64,000 nt of DNA from Niallia circulans (GTDB lineage Bacteria; Bacillota; Bacilli; Bacillales; Cytobacillaceae): positions 2,170,001 to 2,234,000 of the forward strand of contig NZ_CP026031.1 of NCBI RefSeq assembly GCF_003726095.1. The letters run 5' to 3'. Position 1 is the stretch's first letter. Every line of letters begins with the position of its first letter. A program made the translations under genes and the position numbers. The notes beneath the pieces were generated by a model. The model searched no databases and was not told where the DNA came from. It worked only from the letters and a program-made list of their open reading frames with translations. This document shows positions 30,196-40,172 of the stretch, piece after piece.

Positions 30196-32329
30196 CCTCT
30201 TGGTATCTTGGCATTCCAAATGGAGTACCTTGATTCATGCCATATGGATTCATAAATGGCGGCTGCCCAATAGTAGGATTATAAGGCGGTGTGAATACTG
30301 GAGCATTCCCTCCCGGTCCATATACAGGTGATGTCACGTCTGTAGAAACTGGCTGCGCCATACTACTACCTTCATATGATGGCGCTTCTTGATCTGCACC
30401 ATAATTTTCCGTTGTATATGAGATTGGCGTATTTCCAACAGCATCTTGAGGATACGGAGATTGATTTATAGATGGTTGATATCCTATCGGATGTCCTCCC
30501 ATTTCCATTCCTGAAGTGAATCCTCCCGCCATCGGATAGCCTCCTAATTCTAAGCCAAATCCTTGTGGCACTCCTCTCATATCCATTCCTGGATTAAATC
30601 CTCCACCCATTGGGTGTCCTCCCATTTCTGGGCCAAACCCTTGCGGCATTCCTCCCATTCCTGGATTAAAACCTCCACCCATTGGATGTCCTCCCATTTC
30701 TGGACCAAACCCTTGTGGCATTCCTCCCATTCCTGGATTAAACCCTCCACTCATAGGATGTCCTCCCATTTCTGGGCCAAATCCTTGTGGCATTCCTCCC
30801 ATTCCTGGATTAAATCCTCCACCCATTGGATGTCCTCCCATTTCTGGGCCAAATCCTTGTGGCATTCCTCCCATTCCTGGGTCGAATCCTCCACCCATTG
30901 GATGTCCTCCCATTTGTGGGTCGAATCCTTGTGGCATTCCTCCCATTCCTGGGTCGAATCCTCCACCCATTGGATGTCCTCCCATTTGTGGGTCGAATCC
31001 TTGTGGCATTCCTCCTTTTCCTGGATTAAATCCTCCACCCATTAGATATCCTCCCATTTCTGGGCCAAATCCTTGTGGCATTCCTCCCATTCCTGGGTCG
31101 AATCCTCCACCCATTGGATGTCCTCCCATTTGTGGGTCGAATCCTTGTGGCATTCCTCCCATTCCTGGGTCGAATCCTCCACCCATTGGATGTCCTCCCA
31201 TTTGTGGGTCGAATCCTTGTGGCATTCCTCCTTTTCCAGAAGTGGCTCCTTTCATCATTCCATCTACTTGAAAATTGCTTGCTGTAGGGAATGATGGACC
31301 ACAACCACAATCCTCTTTAACAGGAAGAGTAATAGTCGGATGAACCGCTGTGTGCGTAGGTGCATTTGGTTTATGCGCAACATTTGGTTTTTGAGCTGCA
31401 CCAGCTACATGGGAAGTAGGTTCATTCTCTATAGGCATCTGACTAAACTGAGCCCATGGTTTTTGACTATTTTCCTGTGGTATCTGATTAACATGGGAAG
31501 GCGCCTGATTTATAAAAGCAGAATAGGACGAGGAAGACTCTTCCCAATGGTGTTTTTCTGTAAATTCTACTCCAGGAAATGTTGGATAAACTTGGGATGC
31601 AACTTGTTCAACCGGAACTCCTTCAGGAGGGCAAACCCCTGGAGGAAAACCGCTACCTGGCATCATTGGCGATACTTCATAACAATAAGGCTGATAAGGG
31701 ACAATGGGTGGACATACATCTTTTTGAACTGGTTCTTGATTTGGCAAAACAGGTGCAAGTTGTGTTGGTTCAGGCTTTGTTGGTGCTGGTTTGGCTGGCA
31801 TTGGTTTTACTGGTGCTGGTTTGGCTGGTGCCGGTTTTACTGGTGCTGGTTTTACTGGTGCCGGTTTTACTGGTGTCGGTTTTACCGGTGCCGGTTTTTC
31901 TTTCATTTCCACATCAATATCCACATCAACATTAGTCATATTCATGGAATAATAATTCGTTATATCAATTTCGGGAATGATTGGAGCAGGCATTTTTGGT
32001 GTAAATGGTTTCTCTTTTGGTATCTCTTTTTTGGGCATTTCCTTTTTTGGCGCTTCTTTTTTTGGTGTTTCTTTTACTGGCATTTCTTTTTTCGGTGCTT
32101 CTTTCACAATTGGTTCCATCGTAATCGGCATTTCTTTTTTTGATCCCATTTGAGGAGCTTCTTTCTTTATACTCCCTCCTAAAGTAGGGACTTTAATTTT
32201 CATGCCAGGCATAATCATATCAGTATTAGTCAATTGGGAATTTAACGACTTTAACTCTTCGAAATTCACCCCATATTTTTTGGCAATTTCCCAAAGAGTA
32301 TCCCCTTTCTGAACAATATGGATCTTCAC
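30176..32329 (-). CDS. safA: SafA, LysM-anchored spore coat morphogenetic protein with tandem repeats
   Basis: A 717-residue protein. The LysM domain (residues 1-48: KIHIVQKGDTLWEIAKKYG ... MIMPGMKIKVP) binds spore peptidoglycan and matches B. subtilis SafA closely. It is followed by KKEMP/KKEAP repeats (60-115), a proline-alanine-lysine run (VKPAPVKPAP, about 145-190) and nine 24-residue Gly/Met/Pro repeats (about 367-582). In B. subtilis SafA organises the inner coat. The start is GTG at 32329, set by AGGAGGG; the frame upstream is spurious. A sigma-E-like promoter lies upstream. Confidence 0.92.
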   Translation of the reverse strand: MKIHIVQKGDTLWEIAKKYGVNFEELKSLNSQLTNTDMIMPGMKIKVPTLGGSIKKEAPQMGSKKEMPITMEPIVKEAPKKEMPVKETPKKEAPKKEMPKKEIPKEKPFTPKMPAPIIPEIDITNYYSMNMTNVDVDIDVEMKEKPAPVKPTPVKPAPVKPAPVKPAPAKPAPVKPMPAKPAPTKPEPTQLAPVLPNQEPVQKDVCPPIVPYQPYCYEVSPMMPGSGFPPGVCPPEGVPVEQVASQVYPTFPGVEFTEKHHWEESSSSYSAFINQAPSHVNQIPQENSQKPWAQFSQMPIENEPTSHVAGAAQKPNVAHKPNAPTHTAVHPTITLPVKEDCGCGPSFPTASNFQVDGMMKGATSGKGGMPQGFDPQMGGHPMGGGFDPGMGGMPQGFDPQMGGHPMGGGFDPGMGGMPQGFGPEMGGYLMGGGFNPGKGGMPQGFDPQMGGHPMGGGFDPGMGGMPQGFDPQMGGHPMGGGFDPGMGGMPQGFGPEMGGHPMGGGFNPGMGGMPQGFGPEMGGHPMSGGFNPGMGGMPQGFGPEMGGHPMGGGFNPGMGGMPQGFGPEMGGHPMGGGFNPGMDMRGVPQGFGLELGGYPMAGGFTSGMEMGGHPIGYQPSINQSPYPQDAVGNTPISYTTENYGADQEAPSYEGSSMAQPVSTDVTSPVYGPGGNAPVFTPPYNPTIGQPPFMNPYGMNQGTPFGMPRYQEDESSDL
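30584..31231 (-). repeat. Nine tandem 72-bp repeats inside safA
   Basis: Nine exact-length units each encode 24 residues beginning GGMPQGF. Two variants occur: type A has FDPQM and FDPGM, type B has FGPEM and FNPGM. The order in the protein is A-A-B-A-A-B-B-B-B; the first B ends in Lys, and the array is also preceded by Lys. A degenerate tenth unit (RGVPQGFGLELGGYPM) follows. The pattern suggests duplication of an A-A-B block plus later expansion of B. Confidence 0.95.
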
Positions 32330-32402
32330 TATAGATTCCCTCCTATGCATATGTCCATATAGTCTATGTTCACACTGCAAAATGGTTATCATTCTATTCA
32401 AA

Positions 32403-32430
32403 AATCTATGCGTTTTTTTTCAAAATATGT
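32403..32430 (-). promoter_or_regulatory. Sigma-E-like promoter for safA
   Basis: Minus-strand ACATATT (32424-32430) and CATAGATT (32403-32410) with a 13-base spacer fit mother-cell sigma-E elements, and B. subtilis safA is sigma-E dependent. The leader would be about 65-75 bases. Confidence 0.6.
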
Positions 32431-32711
32431 GTTCTGGTCGTACAAAGATTGCCCAGATCTTTGTCCTTCTTTTCGCCATTAATTTATAAAAATAAATTGG
32501 TTTATTCATTTAGATATTCTTTTGGTAAAATAGAAAGAAAGAAAAATAAATACTGAGTTCTCCCTTTCAAGTGAAACAGGCTAACTGCCACTATTTTTAA
32601 AGTAAATGCCAAATAAATTTGTGTTGTTACCTTTACCGGAGATAACAGAAAAAGCAGATAAAGAAAAGGAAGCTTTCTAATCAGAGTAACTGCAACAAAA
32701 GGAGAGATTGG
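32431..32711 (+). other. Intergenic leader of niaR
   Basis: About 280 bases upstream of niaR. A weak housekeeping promoter may sit around 32500-32530 (TTGGTT then a TAAAAT-like box). From about 32560 to 32700 the sequence is unusually rich in short direct and inverted matches, but I could not assign it to a known RNA element. The ribosome site AAAGGAG precedes the ATG. Confidence 0.4.
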
Positions 32712-33254
32712 ATGACTGAATCAAAAAAAATGCTTGGTGAAGAAAGAAGGGCTTATATTCTTACTTTACTAAAAGAGAAAAATCGACCTTATACCGGCAG
32801 TGAACTTTCAAAATTGACAAATGTTAGTAGACAAATAATTGTTGGAGATATTACACTGCTAAAGGCGAAAAATGAACCAATTTTGGCAACTAGTCAAGGC
32901 TATTTATATTTACAAGAATCAAAACCGATGCTCTACGAAAGAATTATTGCGTGTAATCATCCACCAGAAAAAACGGAGGAAGAGTTAAATATCCTTGTTG
33001 ATAATGGAGTAACTGTTAAGGATGTCACAATTGAACATCCAGTATACGGCGATTTGACGGCTTCCATCCTCGTCTCTAATCGAAAAGAAGTGAAACAATT
33101 TATGAAGAAAATTAAGCATACAAATGCTGCTTATTTATCTGAATTAACGGCAGGTATTCATCTGCATACCATTACCGCACCATCCCTTGATACATTACTA
33201 GAGGCAGAAGAAGCTTTACGAAAAGCAGATTTTTTAATGGAAGAAGAAGCTTAA
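32712..33254 (+). CDS. niaR: NAD biosynthesis transcription repressor NiaR (YrxA)
   Basis: A 180-residue regulator with an N-terminal HTH_11 domain (RRAYILTLLKEKNRPYTGSE, then NVSRQIIVGDITLLKAKN) and a C-terminal 3H domain named for three histidines, seen here in ACNHPPEK, TIEHPVYGDL and GIHLHTITAP. The family senses nicotinate and represses NAD synthesis or niacin uptake genes. In B. subtilis it lies beside the nad genes; none are in this window, so its targets here are elsewhere. Confidence 0.92.
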   Translation: MTESKKMLGEERRAYILTLLKEKNRPYTGSELSKLTNVSRQIIVGDITLLKAKNEPILATSQGYLYLQESKPMLYERIIACNHPPEKTEEELNILVDNGVTVKDVTIEHPVYGDLTASILVSNRKEVKQFMKKIKHTNAAYLSELTAGIHLHTITAPSLDTLLEAEEALRKADFLMEEEA

Positions 33255-33256
33255 CG

Positions 33257-33308
33257 TAAATGACAAAAAATCACTAAGACTTTAATCGTCATTAGTGATT
33301 TTTTGTCA
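33257..33308. terminator. Bidirectional terminator between niaR and pheA
   Basis: A perfect 19-bp inverted repeat (33257-33275 and 33290-33308) containing A6 and T6 runs, between converging genes. Confidence 0.88.
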
Positions 33309-33329
33309 TTCTTCGTATAGTGGTTCTAT

Positions 33330-34181
33330 CTATTCCGTCATGTAATAAGGATAACTCCCCAGTATCTTTACTTCACAGCCTATTGCCTCTAATTCTGCAA
33401 TAGCACCTGGTATTAATACATCATCCATTTTTCTATCTAAGTCAATAAGAAAGAAATAATTCCCTAATCCAGTTTTTGTTGGCCTTGATTCAATTTTCAC
33501 TAAGTTTAGTTTTCTCCATGCAAAGGCAGACAATACTTGATGGAGAGCACCAGAACGATCGGCAGGCAAAGTGACCATAAGACTTGTTTTATGACCAACC
33601 AGTTGACTTGTTGTTGCTGAATAATGTACAGGATTTTTCGATAAAATGAGAAAACGAGTATGATTATTCATTGAATCATGAATATTATGTTTTACAATCT
33701 TCAGACCATATTCTTCAGCTGTTAGCAAATTGCCAATAGCAGCCCCGTTGATATGCGGATTTTCTTTAACAAACTGTGCTGCTGCTGCTGTTGACGTCAT
33801 ATACTCACAAGCAATCCCGTTTAATTCTGTATGTAGAAACTTATGGCATTGAGCAATTGCATGGGAATGACTATAGACTACTTCAATTTCTCTCCATGTG
33901 TCTTCCCGGAATGGATGAACCATTATATGTTGTTTTATCGGAACCGTCACTTCCCCATGAATAGGTAAAAATACTTCATGTATTAAATAATCTAATGTAA
34001 TGTTGACCGATCCTTCTAATGTGTTCTCAACCGGAACTAAAGCAACATCCACTTTATCTTCCATCACAGCATCGAGGCAATTGGGAATGGTTAGAAAAGG
34101 AATGGATTCCACCCCAGGAAATTGCTGATTTACCGCCATATTTGTAAATGTTGCTTTTGGACCTAAGTAGCCTACTTTCAC
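33330..34181 (-). CDS. pheA: Prephenate dehydratase
   Basis: A 283-residue enzyme for phenylalanine synthesis, converting prephenate to phenylpyruvate. The catalytic domain (1-185) starts KVGYLGPKATFTNMA and contains VPVENTLEGSVNITLDYL near 75 and the key Thr-Arg-Phe in NNHTRFLILS near 172. A regulatory ACT domain (about 200-280) with ESRPTKTGLGNYFFLIDL follows. The start is GTG at 34181 with GGAGGAG six bases upstream. It follows pheB after a terminator-like hairpin. Confidence 0.96.
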   Translation of the reverse strand: MKVGYLGPKATFTNMAVNQQFPGVESIPFLTIPNCLDAVMEDKVDVALVPVENTLEGSVNITLDYLIHEVFLPIHGEVTVPIKQHIMVHPFREDTWREIEVVYSHSHAIAQCHKFLHTELNGIACEYMTSTAAAAQFVKENPHINGAAIGNLLTAEEYGLKIVKHNIHDSMNNHTRFLILSKNPVHYSATTSQLVGHKTSLMVTLPADRSGALHQVLSAFAWRKLNLVKIESRPTKTGLGNYFFLIDLDRKMDDVLIPGAIAELEAIGCEVKILGSYPYYMTE

Positions 34182-34225
34182 TTCTTTCTCCTCCAAAAAA
34201 AATTATTTATTCTGAATTTAATCTT

Positions 34226-34259
34226 TATAAAAAGAAGATTGACTGAAAAAGTCATCTTC
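34226..34259 (-). terminator. Terminator between pheB and pheA
   Basis: Minus-strand GAAGATGACT pairs with AGTCAATCTTC (34234-34259, one bulge), followed by T5. Read-through or a separate start would be needed for pheA. Confidence 0.72.
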
Positions 34260-34298
34260 CTAATAAACAACAGGGTCTCCTTATAAATAAATGACTTT

Positions 34299-34754
34299 TT
34301 ATGCGCCCGTACTCAAAACGTCCACTTTCTCCACAAATTCAAGCATACGCAATCGCTCTAACAACATATCAATGGATATTTCCATTTCTGCGGTATTTAA
34401 CGACAGTGTTACATTGGCTCTTCCTTGCAGCGGAATCGTTTGATGGATTGTCAGTACATTGCATCCAGCAGAAGCAACAACACTTAGCAATTTAGACAAG
34501 GTACCCGATCGGTCTTCAATATAAAAGAATAACGTAATCAATCTTTCTTTCACTATTGTGTGGAAAGGAAAGATTGTATCACGATATTTATAAAACGCAC
34601 TTCGGCTTAGGTCTACCTTTTTTACTGCCTCATGGACAGATTCTGCTTTTCCTCTTTCTAAGAGCTCTTTAGCATCTAGGGTTTTGCGCATTGCCTCTGA
34701 TAGTACATCTTCTCTTACAATAAAAAATTTATGATCTATTTTACTTTGTTTCAT
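34299..34754 (-). CDS. pheB: ACT-domain protein PheB
   Basis: A 151-residue protein of the PheB family. The N-terminal 70 residues include a helix-turn-helix-like [18 protein letters not shown]; an ACT domain (about 72-148) contains [19 protein letters not shown] and [17 protein letters not shown]. The family is called chorismate mutase-like by genomic association but lacks that domain; a role in amino-acid-responsive regulation is likely. Lies between obg and pheA as in B. subtilis. Confidence 0.92.
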   Translation of the reverse strand: MKQSKIDHKFFIVREDVLSEAMRKTLDAKELLERGKAESVHEAVKKVDLSRSAFYKYRDTIFPFHTIVKERLITLFFYIEDRSGTLSKLLSVVASAGCNVLTIHQTIPLQGRANVTLSLNTAEMEISIDMLLERLRMLEFVEKVDVLSTGA

Positions 34755-34865
34755 CTGCTCACCCCTATAAGGTATAACGGATACTTAATATGTATGATAG
34801 AAATAACTCTGGTTTATAAGAACTAGACATTTCGATTTAGTCATTCTATTCCGTATGAGAAACTG

Positions 34866-34896
34866 CCCTCTCGTATTATTTATTTTTACGAGAGGG
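34866..34896 (-). terminator. Hairpin downstream of obg, probable weak terminator
   Basis: A perfect 10-bp stem (34866-34875 with 34887-34896), AT-only loop. The minus-strand T-tract after it is poor (CAGTTTCTC), so termination may be partial. Confidence 0.55.
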
Positions 34897-34928
34897 AAGA
34901 TCTTTCATCTTTTTTAAACCATGTTTTC

Positions 34929-36218
34929 TTAGTCAATGAATTCAAATTCATATTCCATTAACTTTACAGTATCTCCATCTTTAGCGCCACGCTGACGTAA
35001 TGCTTCATCGATGCCCATGCCGCGCATTTGACGAGAGAATCTGCGAACAGACTCATCACGAGAGAAATCTGTCATCTTAAATAGCTTTTCAATACCTTCA
35101 CCTGAAAGAACAAAGCTACCATCAGGATCTCTTGTAATATAGAATTGACGCTCATCTACTTCATGTTTATAAACAACGCGGTGAATACCTGCTTCCTCTT
35201 CTACTTCCTCTAATGGGAACTCAGGAGTATTCTCTAATTTATCCGCAATTGCAAAAAGAAGTTCACGCAGACCTGATCTAGTTAAAGCGGACACTGGAAA
35301 AATTGGATAGTCTTCCTCTAATTTTTCTTTAAATACTTTAAGGTTTTCTTCTGCATCTGGCATGTCCATTTTATTAGCAACAATAATTTGTGGTCTTTCT
35401 AATAAGCGCATATTGTATTCCTGAAGCTCGTTATTAATCGTAACATAGTCCTCATATGGGTCTCTGCCTTCAATAGCAGCCATATCAATCACATGGACAA
35501 TAACTCTTGTACGTTCAATGTGACGAAGAAACTGATGACCTAATCCGATACCCGAATGAGCTCCTTCAATTAACCCCGGCAAATCCGCCATAACAAAACT
35601 TCTATTATCTTCTGTTTCCACCATTCCTAAATTAGGAGCGATTGTTGTAAAATGATAGTCAGCTATTTTTGGTTTGGCAGCAGATACAACAGACAGCAAT
35701 GTAGATTTACCAACACTTGGGAATCCAACTAAACCAACATCTGCTAATACCTTTAACTCCAGAGTAACATCTCTTTCCTGACCTGGTTCCCCATTTTCCG
35801 ATAATTCTGGGGCAGGGTTAGATGGACTTGCAAAACGAGAATTTCCTCTTCCTCCACGACCGCCACGTGCAATTACTGCTTGTTGGCCATGTTCAGTTAA
35901 ATCCGCAATAACTTCTTTTGTATTCGCATCTGCAACGATTGTACCAGGCGGAACCTTGACAATCATATCTTTGGCATTGCGACCATGCTGATTTTTTGAC
36001 ATTCCATGCTCTCCGCGAGGTGCTTTGAAATGACGTTGATATCGGAAATCCATTAAAGTACGCAGACCTTCTTCTACTTGGAATATTACATCTGCACCTT
36101 TTCCACCATCGCCACCAGCTGGGCCACCTTTTGGAACAAACTTTTCTCGGCGAAAGGCTACCATACCATTTCCGCCATCTCCGCCCTTCACATAAATCTT
36201 AACCTGATCCACAAACAT
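34929..36218 (-). CDS. obg: GTPase Obg (CgtA)
   Basis: A 429-residue essential GTPase linked to the 50S ribosome, the general stress response and sporulation initiation. The glycine-rich N-terminal Obg domain ([20 protein letters not shown], 1-157) precedes the G domain with [20 protein letters not shown] and ANKMD. A C-terminal OCT domain (about 345-429) ends in acidic residues. The ATG at 36218 has TAGGAGG upstream. It follows spo0B in the order rpmA-spo0B-obg. Confidence 0.97.
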   Translation of the reverse strand: MFVDQVKIYVKGGDGGNGMVAFRREKFVPKGGPAGGDGGKGADVIFQVEEGLRTLMDFRYQRHFKAPRGEHGMSKNQHGRNAKDMIVKVPPGTIVADANTKEVIADLTEHGQQAVIARGGRGGRGNSRFASPSNPAPELSENGEPGQERDVTLELKVLADVGLVGFPSVGKSTLLSVVSAAKPKIADYHFTTIAPNLGMVETEDNRSFVMADLPGLIEGAHSGIGLGHQFLRHIERTRVIVHVIDMAAIEGRDPYEDYVTINNELQEYNMRLLERPQIIVANKMDMPDAEENLKVFKEKLEEDYPIFPVSALTRSGLRELLFAIADKLENTPEFPLEEVEEEAGIHRVVYKHEVDERQFYITRDPDGSFVLSGEGIEKLFKMTDFSRDESVRRFSRQMRGMGIDEALRQRGAKDGDTVKLMEYEFEFID

Positions 36219-36410
36219 AAATTTATTTCCTCCTATTAAGAAAAACATAAGCAGCTTACTTGTCTAATAGTGAACAAGGACTAATCCTTATGAAAGGAGG
36301 GTTGCTCTCCTCACTAGAAGGACTAATTATTTTATTCCTACAAACATTTGCAGCTATTTTTTCTAAAAATCACAATTTTCTTTTATGCTATTGCAAACAA
36401 GTCCTTCTTA

Positions 36411-36959
36411 TTATTTACCTGTTTGCTCTCTATCCATCCAAACTTCAAATAGGAGTTCTTCTTTTCTCATTTCAATATTTTCCAATTTCAAATGAGAAAA
36501 AGGTTGATGAAGAAATTGAAACATAGATTCACTATCTAGCAGCTCTCCGTTAAAATCAACATACAAACGAAATCCTTCTACCATGGAATGAATGGAGATG
36601 TATAAATGATTATCTGCAAAGGGTTTGCTATATTGATTTAACGTCTGGAAAAATAAGGTTGTCCATTTGGCAAGTATTTCATCTTCTGTCCCTTGACATT
36701 TTTCTTCGGCCAACACTTCATATTCCAATCGAAAATAATAATTTTCCCAGTTTGCGATTAATAATTTTGTAGCAAATTGTGGAATATCTAGATTTGATAA
36801 CTTAGCTTCTTGTTTTGTCTCTGTAATAATATCATTAATAATTTCTTTCACTCGATCCGGTTTATTTAAATCCAAATTCCCTTTTATCAATTGAATTTTA
36901 TTTAGCCAATCATGACGAACATGTCTTAAAAACTCTATCGTATTCCAGTCTTTATTCAT
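36411..36959 (-). CDS. spo0B: Sporulation initiation phosphotransferase Spo0B
   Basis: A 182-residue relay protein passing phosphate from Spo0F to Spo0A. The phosphorylated histidine motif is VRHDWLNKIQLIKGNLDL, with His16 here corresponding to His30 of B. subtilis. KLSNLDIPQFATKLL and YYFRLEYEVL near 65-85 match the family. The ATG at 36959 follows TAGGAG; a longer frame from 37067 adds a hydrophobic stretch unlike Spo0B. obg follows at 190 bases. Confidence 0.92.
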   Translation of the reverse strand: MNKDWNTIEFLRHVRHDWLNKIQLIKGNLDLNKPDRVKEIINDIITETKQEAKLSNLDIPQFATKLLIANWENYYFRLEYEVLAEEKCQGTEDEILAKWTTLFFQTLNQYSKPFADNHLYISIHSMVEGFRLYVDFNGELLDSESMFQFLHQPFSHLKLENIEMRKEELLFEVWMDREQTGK

Positions 36960-37404
36960 TCTTGTACTCCTACAAAGGTTATTAAGTCTTAGAAGACTGC
37001 TTGAAGTAAGTATAACAAAAAATGAACCATCTATGAACAAAAACGATAACTCCATCATGTTAGCCATTCAATTATATCCACTTGAACTTTAGGTTTTTAC
37101 TACTGGAAAATATGAATTAAAAAATACCCGTTTTCTAAAAGTTCTATCCAATTTATGCACCAAGTTATTTTGGATTGATTCGATCAAGAAATGTTGAAAG
37201 CGAAGTATATGAAGACTGTGGTAACAACAAACTATATACATAAGAGGCAACCTTCTTGATTGCATACAAAAAAGCAATTGATTTCTCTCTATTTTTCAAC
37301 ACTTAGACAAAAAGCCCCTCCTGCTTTTTGTCTAAGTGTTGAAATCATCCTTCACCTATCTGATCACAACATATATTCTTAATCAAAAAAATCTATCCCT
37401 TAAC
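36960..37404 (-). other. Intergenic region between rpmA and spo0B
   Basis: About 440 bases. It contains a striking perfect hairpin (37295-37343, listed separately). Downstream of it a 62-codon TTG frame (37089-37277) has no convincing SD and no recognisable domain, so it is not called. A spo0B promoter is presumably here, but no near-consensus pair is obvious. Confidence 0.45.
37295..37343 (-). repeat. Perfect 21-bp inverted repeat with AGGAGGG-like loop
   Basis: Arms 37295-37315 and 37323-37343 match without error. On the minus strand the seven-base loop reads AGGAGGG, an SD-like sequence. No clean T-run follows, though the stem contains A5/T5 tracts. It may be a terminator or processing hairpin after rpmA, or a structured element. 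Confidence 0.85.
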
Positions 37405-37442
37405 AAACAGATAGGCTGACCCTAAACGAGCCAGCCTATCTG
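37405..37442 (-). terminator. Hairpin downstream of rpmA, probable terminator
   Basis: A perfect 11-bp stem (CAGATAGGCTG at 37408-37418 with CAGCCTATCTG at 37432-37442). The minus strand continues TTTGTTAAGGG, a weak T-tract, so termination may be partial. Confidence 0.65.
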
Positions 37443-37451
37443 AACATTATC

Positions 37452-38092
<641 letters not shown>

Positions 38093-38104
38093 ACAAATTC
38101 AACC

Positions 38105-38413
38105 TTATGCGTTGATCTTTTCGATAACGACTTTAGTGTAAGGTTGACGATGACCTTGCTTTTTATGATAATTTTTCTTCGCTTTATATTTGAAAACGAT
38201 GATTTTCTTTTGACGGCCTTGTTTTTCAACTTTAGCTGTAACAGTAGCTCCTTCAACAACTGGACTTCCTACTTTTACATTTTCTCCGCCAACGAAAAGA
38301 ACTTTATCAAAAGTAACAGTGTCACCAGCTTCACCGTTTAATTTCTCGATGTAGATAGCTTGACCTTCTTCAACTTTGATTTGTTTTCCGCCTGTTTCAA
38401 TAATTGCGTACAT
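38105..38413 (-). CDS. rplU: 50S ribosomal protein L21
   Basis: A 102-residue ribosomal protein beginning [17 protein letters not shown], with [21 protein letters not shown] at the C-terminus that binds 23S rRNA. The ATG at 38413 has AAGGAGGTG upstream; an extension to 38449 is inside the leader. It heads the rplU-prp-rpmA operon and is preceded by an L21 autoregulatory leader. Confidence 0.97.
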   Translation of the reverse strand: MYAIIETGGKQIKVEEGQAIYIEKLNGEAGDTVTFDKVLFVGGENVKVGSPVVEGATVTAKVEKQGRQKKIIVFKYKAKKNYHKKQGHRQPYTKVVIEKINA

Positions 38414-38419
38414 TAAACT

Positions 38420-38529
38420 GCACCTCCTTAATAGACTAAGACTCGCCAATGACAGGCGTTTTGCGAAGCAAAAGCTTAATTACCTGCTATGTGCGGTTGT
38501 AGAGCACGGGTGCTACAAACAACATTAAA
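38420..38529 (-). promoter_or_regulatory. Ribosomal protein L21 leader RNA
   Basis: On the minus strand a hairpin TGTAGCACCCGTGCTCTACA (38498-38517) is followed by CCGCACATAGCAGG, a TTTTGC/GCAAAA stem and CCTGTCATTGGCGAGTC. This matches the leader seen before rplU in many Firmicutes, thought to bind L21 for feedback control. Identified from memory of the motif and position, not by a covariance search. Confidence 0.75.
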
Positions 38530-38558
38530 ATACTAACATGTTTAAAAGATACTGTCAA
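38530..38558 (-). promoter_or_regulatory. Sigma-A promoter for rplU-prp-rpmA
   Basis: Minus-strand TTGACA (38553-38558) and TAGTAT (38530-38535) with a 17-base spacer. Confidence 0.85.
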
Positions 38559-38589
38559 TCATATTATCTATTATTAGCATTATGGTGAA

Positions 38590-40029
38590 TCATTTAACCA
38601 TTCGAATAAAATAATCCGGCTTTGGAAATTCAGCTATTTCCATTTTAATCATAAAGCCTAATACTTCCTCTAATCGTTTTTTATGTTTATTTCCTACTCC
38701 CGTAAATAGAGTATGGACATCTTGTGATACGATAACTTCCACAAGTTCGATATCCATATGGCGATATTCCCATAACTCTCTTTCTAATTGAAAGGCCATA
38801 CTACTTGCGCTATTCACTAAGCCTGTGCCTTCGCAAATCACACACTTACTTTGCAGTGTTTCGGATAAGGATTTCATCGTTTTCTTTCGGGTGAGCTGCA
38901 ATATTCCTAGTGTAGTAAATCCAATTACTTTCGATTGTCTATTATCTGATTGCAATTCCTTCTCCAGGATATCCAGCACTTTCTTTTCTTCCTCGCTCTT
39001 CATATCAATAAAATCAATTAATATAATGCCAGAAAGGTCTCTTAATTTAATTTGCCTTGCAGCTTCCTTTGCAGCAAGTATATTTGTTTGAAAGACCGTT
39101 TGCTCTAACTGATGTTTCCCTTCATATTTACCTGTATTTACGTCAATAATAGTCGCCGCCTCAGCCTGATCGACTATCAAATAGCTGCCATTTGTTAGCC
39201 AAACAACTCTTTTCAAAGCTTTATCTATTTCCCTTTCGACATGGTAATAAGAAAATAAATTTTCATTTCCTTGATGAAACGAAACAGTTAAATGGGGGTA
39301 CATCGCTTGCCATTTTTTCTGCTCTTCAAGACTATCCACAATAACTTCTCCCTCTTTCATTTGTTTAAAGAGAACATTCAACTGTTTAGTAAATTCATCA
39401 TTTTCATAGACAAGCATTATTTTCTTTTGGCTAGCTTTTTGTTCCAATCTCTTATATTCCTGCCGTAATGCTTCGAGCTCTTCCTTTACTGTTTCTTCCG
39501 AACAATTAGCTGCAGATGTGCGAAAGATTAAGCCTTCTTTGTCTGTTTTTATACGACTCCCTATGCTTCTTAACTCTTTTTGCGCAGTATGAGAATGAAT
39601 TTTTTTGGATACCGCTACATATCGCCCATAAGGCATATACACTAAATGCTCTCCGTTAATCTCAATTATCCCCGTTATTTTAGCACCTTTTGGCCCAGCA
39701 GCATCTTTTATTACTTGAACTAATACTCGTTCTCCTTGTTTTATATAAGATGAGACACTTTTCTTTTTTTTCTCCTCTAAAGTTCCATCACTCCGCACAA
39801 ATGAAGCCATTTTCTCTCTCGGCAAATAGGCTCCTTTGCCTTCCCCAATTTCTACAAATGCAGCGTTCATTCCTGGGATCACCTTTGTCACTTGTCCTAA
39901 ATAAATATTTCCAACAGTTGTTTTATATTGCGGCTGCTGGACATATATTTTTTCTACTTTCCCATCTTTTAGATAAGCAAATCTATTTTCTCTTGTTTTT
40001 ATATTAATGATTACTTGATTCAACATCAT
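38590..40029 (-). CDS. rng: RNase E/G-type endoribonuclease
   Basis: A 479-residue ribonuclease G homologue. An S1 RNA-binding domain covers about residues 35-115 (GNIYLGQVTKVIPGMNAAFV). The catalytic metal-binding aspartates are in ATIIDVNTGKYEG near 290 and GIILIDFIDM near 335. The CxxC Zn-link motif CVICEGTG is near 400. The long RNase E scaffold tail is absent. B. subtilis 168 has no RNase E/G, relying on RNase Y and J, so this is a notable difference. It stands upstream of rplU on the same strand. Confidence 0.93.
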   Translation of the reverse strand: MMLNQVIINIKTRENRFAYLKDGKVEKIYVQQPQYKTTVGNIYLGQVTKVIPGMNAAFVEIGEGKGAYLPREKMASFVRSDGTLEEKKKKSVSSYIKQGERVLVQVIKDAAGPKGAKITGIIEINGEHLVYMPYGRYVAVSKKIHSHTAQKELRSIGSRIKTDKEGLIFRTSAANCSEETVKEELEALRQEYKRLEQKASQKKIMLVYENDEFTKQLNVLFKQMKEGEVIVDSLEEQKKWQAMYPHLTVSFHQGNENLFSYYHVEREIDKALKRVVWLTNGSYLIVDQAEAATIIDVNTGKYEGKHQLEQTVFQTNILAAKEAARQIKLRDLSGIILIDFIDMKSEEEKKVLDILEKELQSDNRQSKVIGFTTLGILQLTRKKTMKSLSETLQSKCVICEGTGLVNSASSMAFQLERELWEYRHMDIELVEVIVSQDVHTLFTGVGNKHKKRLEEVLGFMIKMEIAEFPKPDYFIRMVK

Positions 40030-40172
40030 ACATCCTCTTTTTCTGGTTATCCTTTTATTGTAGCTTAGATGAAATGTTTTAGTAAACTTAAGGACCTATT
40101 TATTGGACAAATTTCAAGTAAACTCTAACTAAAGAGATCTCATCAGTAATCACCGTTTTAACTATGTATATC

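Noticed and set aside
30563..32143. Long open frames on the plus strand opposite safA
   Set aside because: They arise from the biased codons of the safA repeats and Pro/Lys runs, have Trp/His/Ser-rich nonsense composition and no SD.
34181..34196. Longer pheA from TTG
   Set aside because: The TTG lies inside the GGAGGAG ribosome site; GTG 34181 matches family length.
37089..37277. 62-codon frame between rpmA and spo0B
   Set aside because: TTG start, no ribosome site, no recognisable domain; composition unlike neighbouring proteins.
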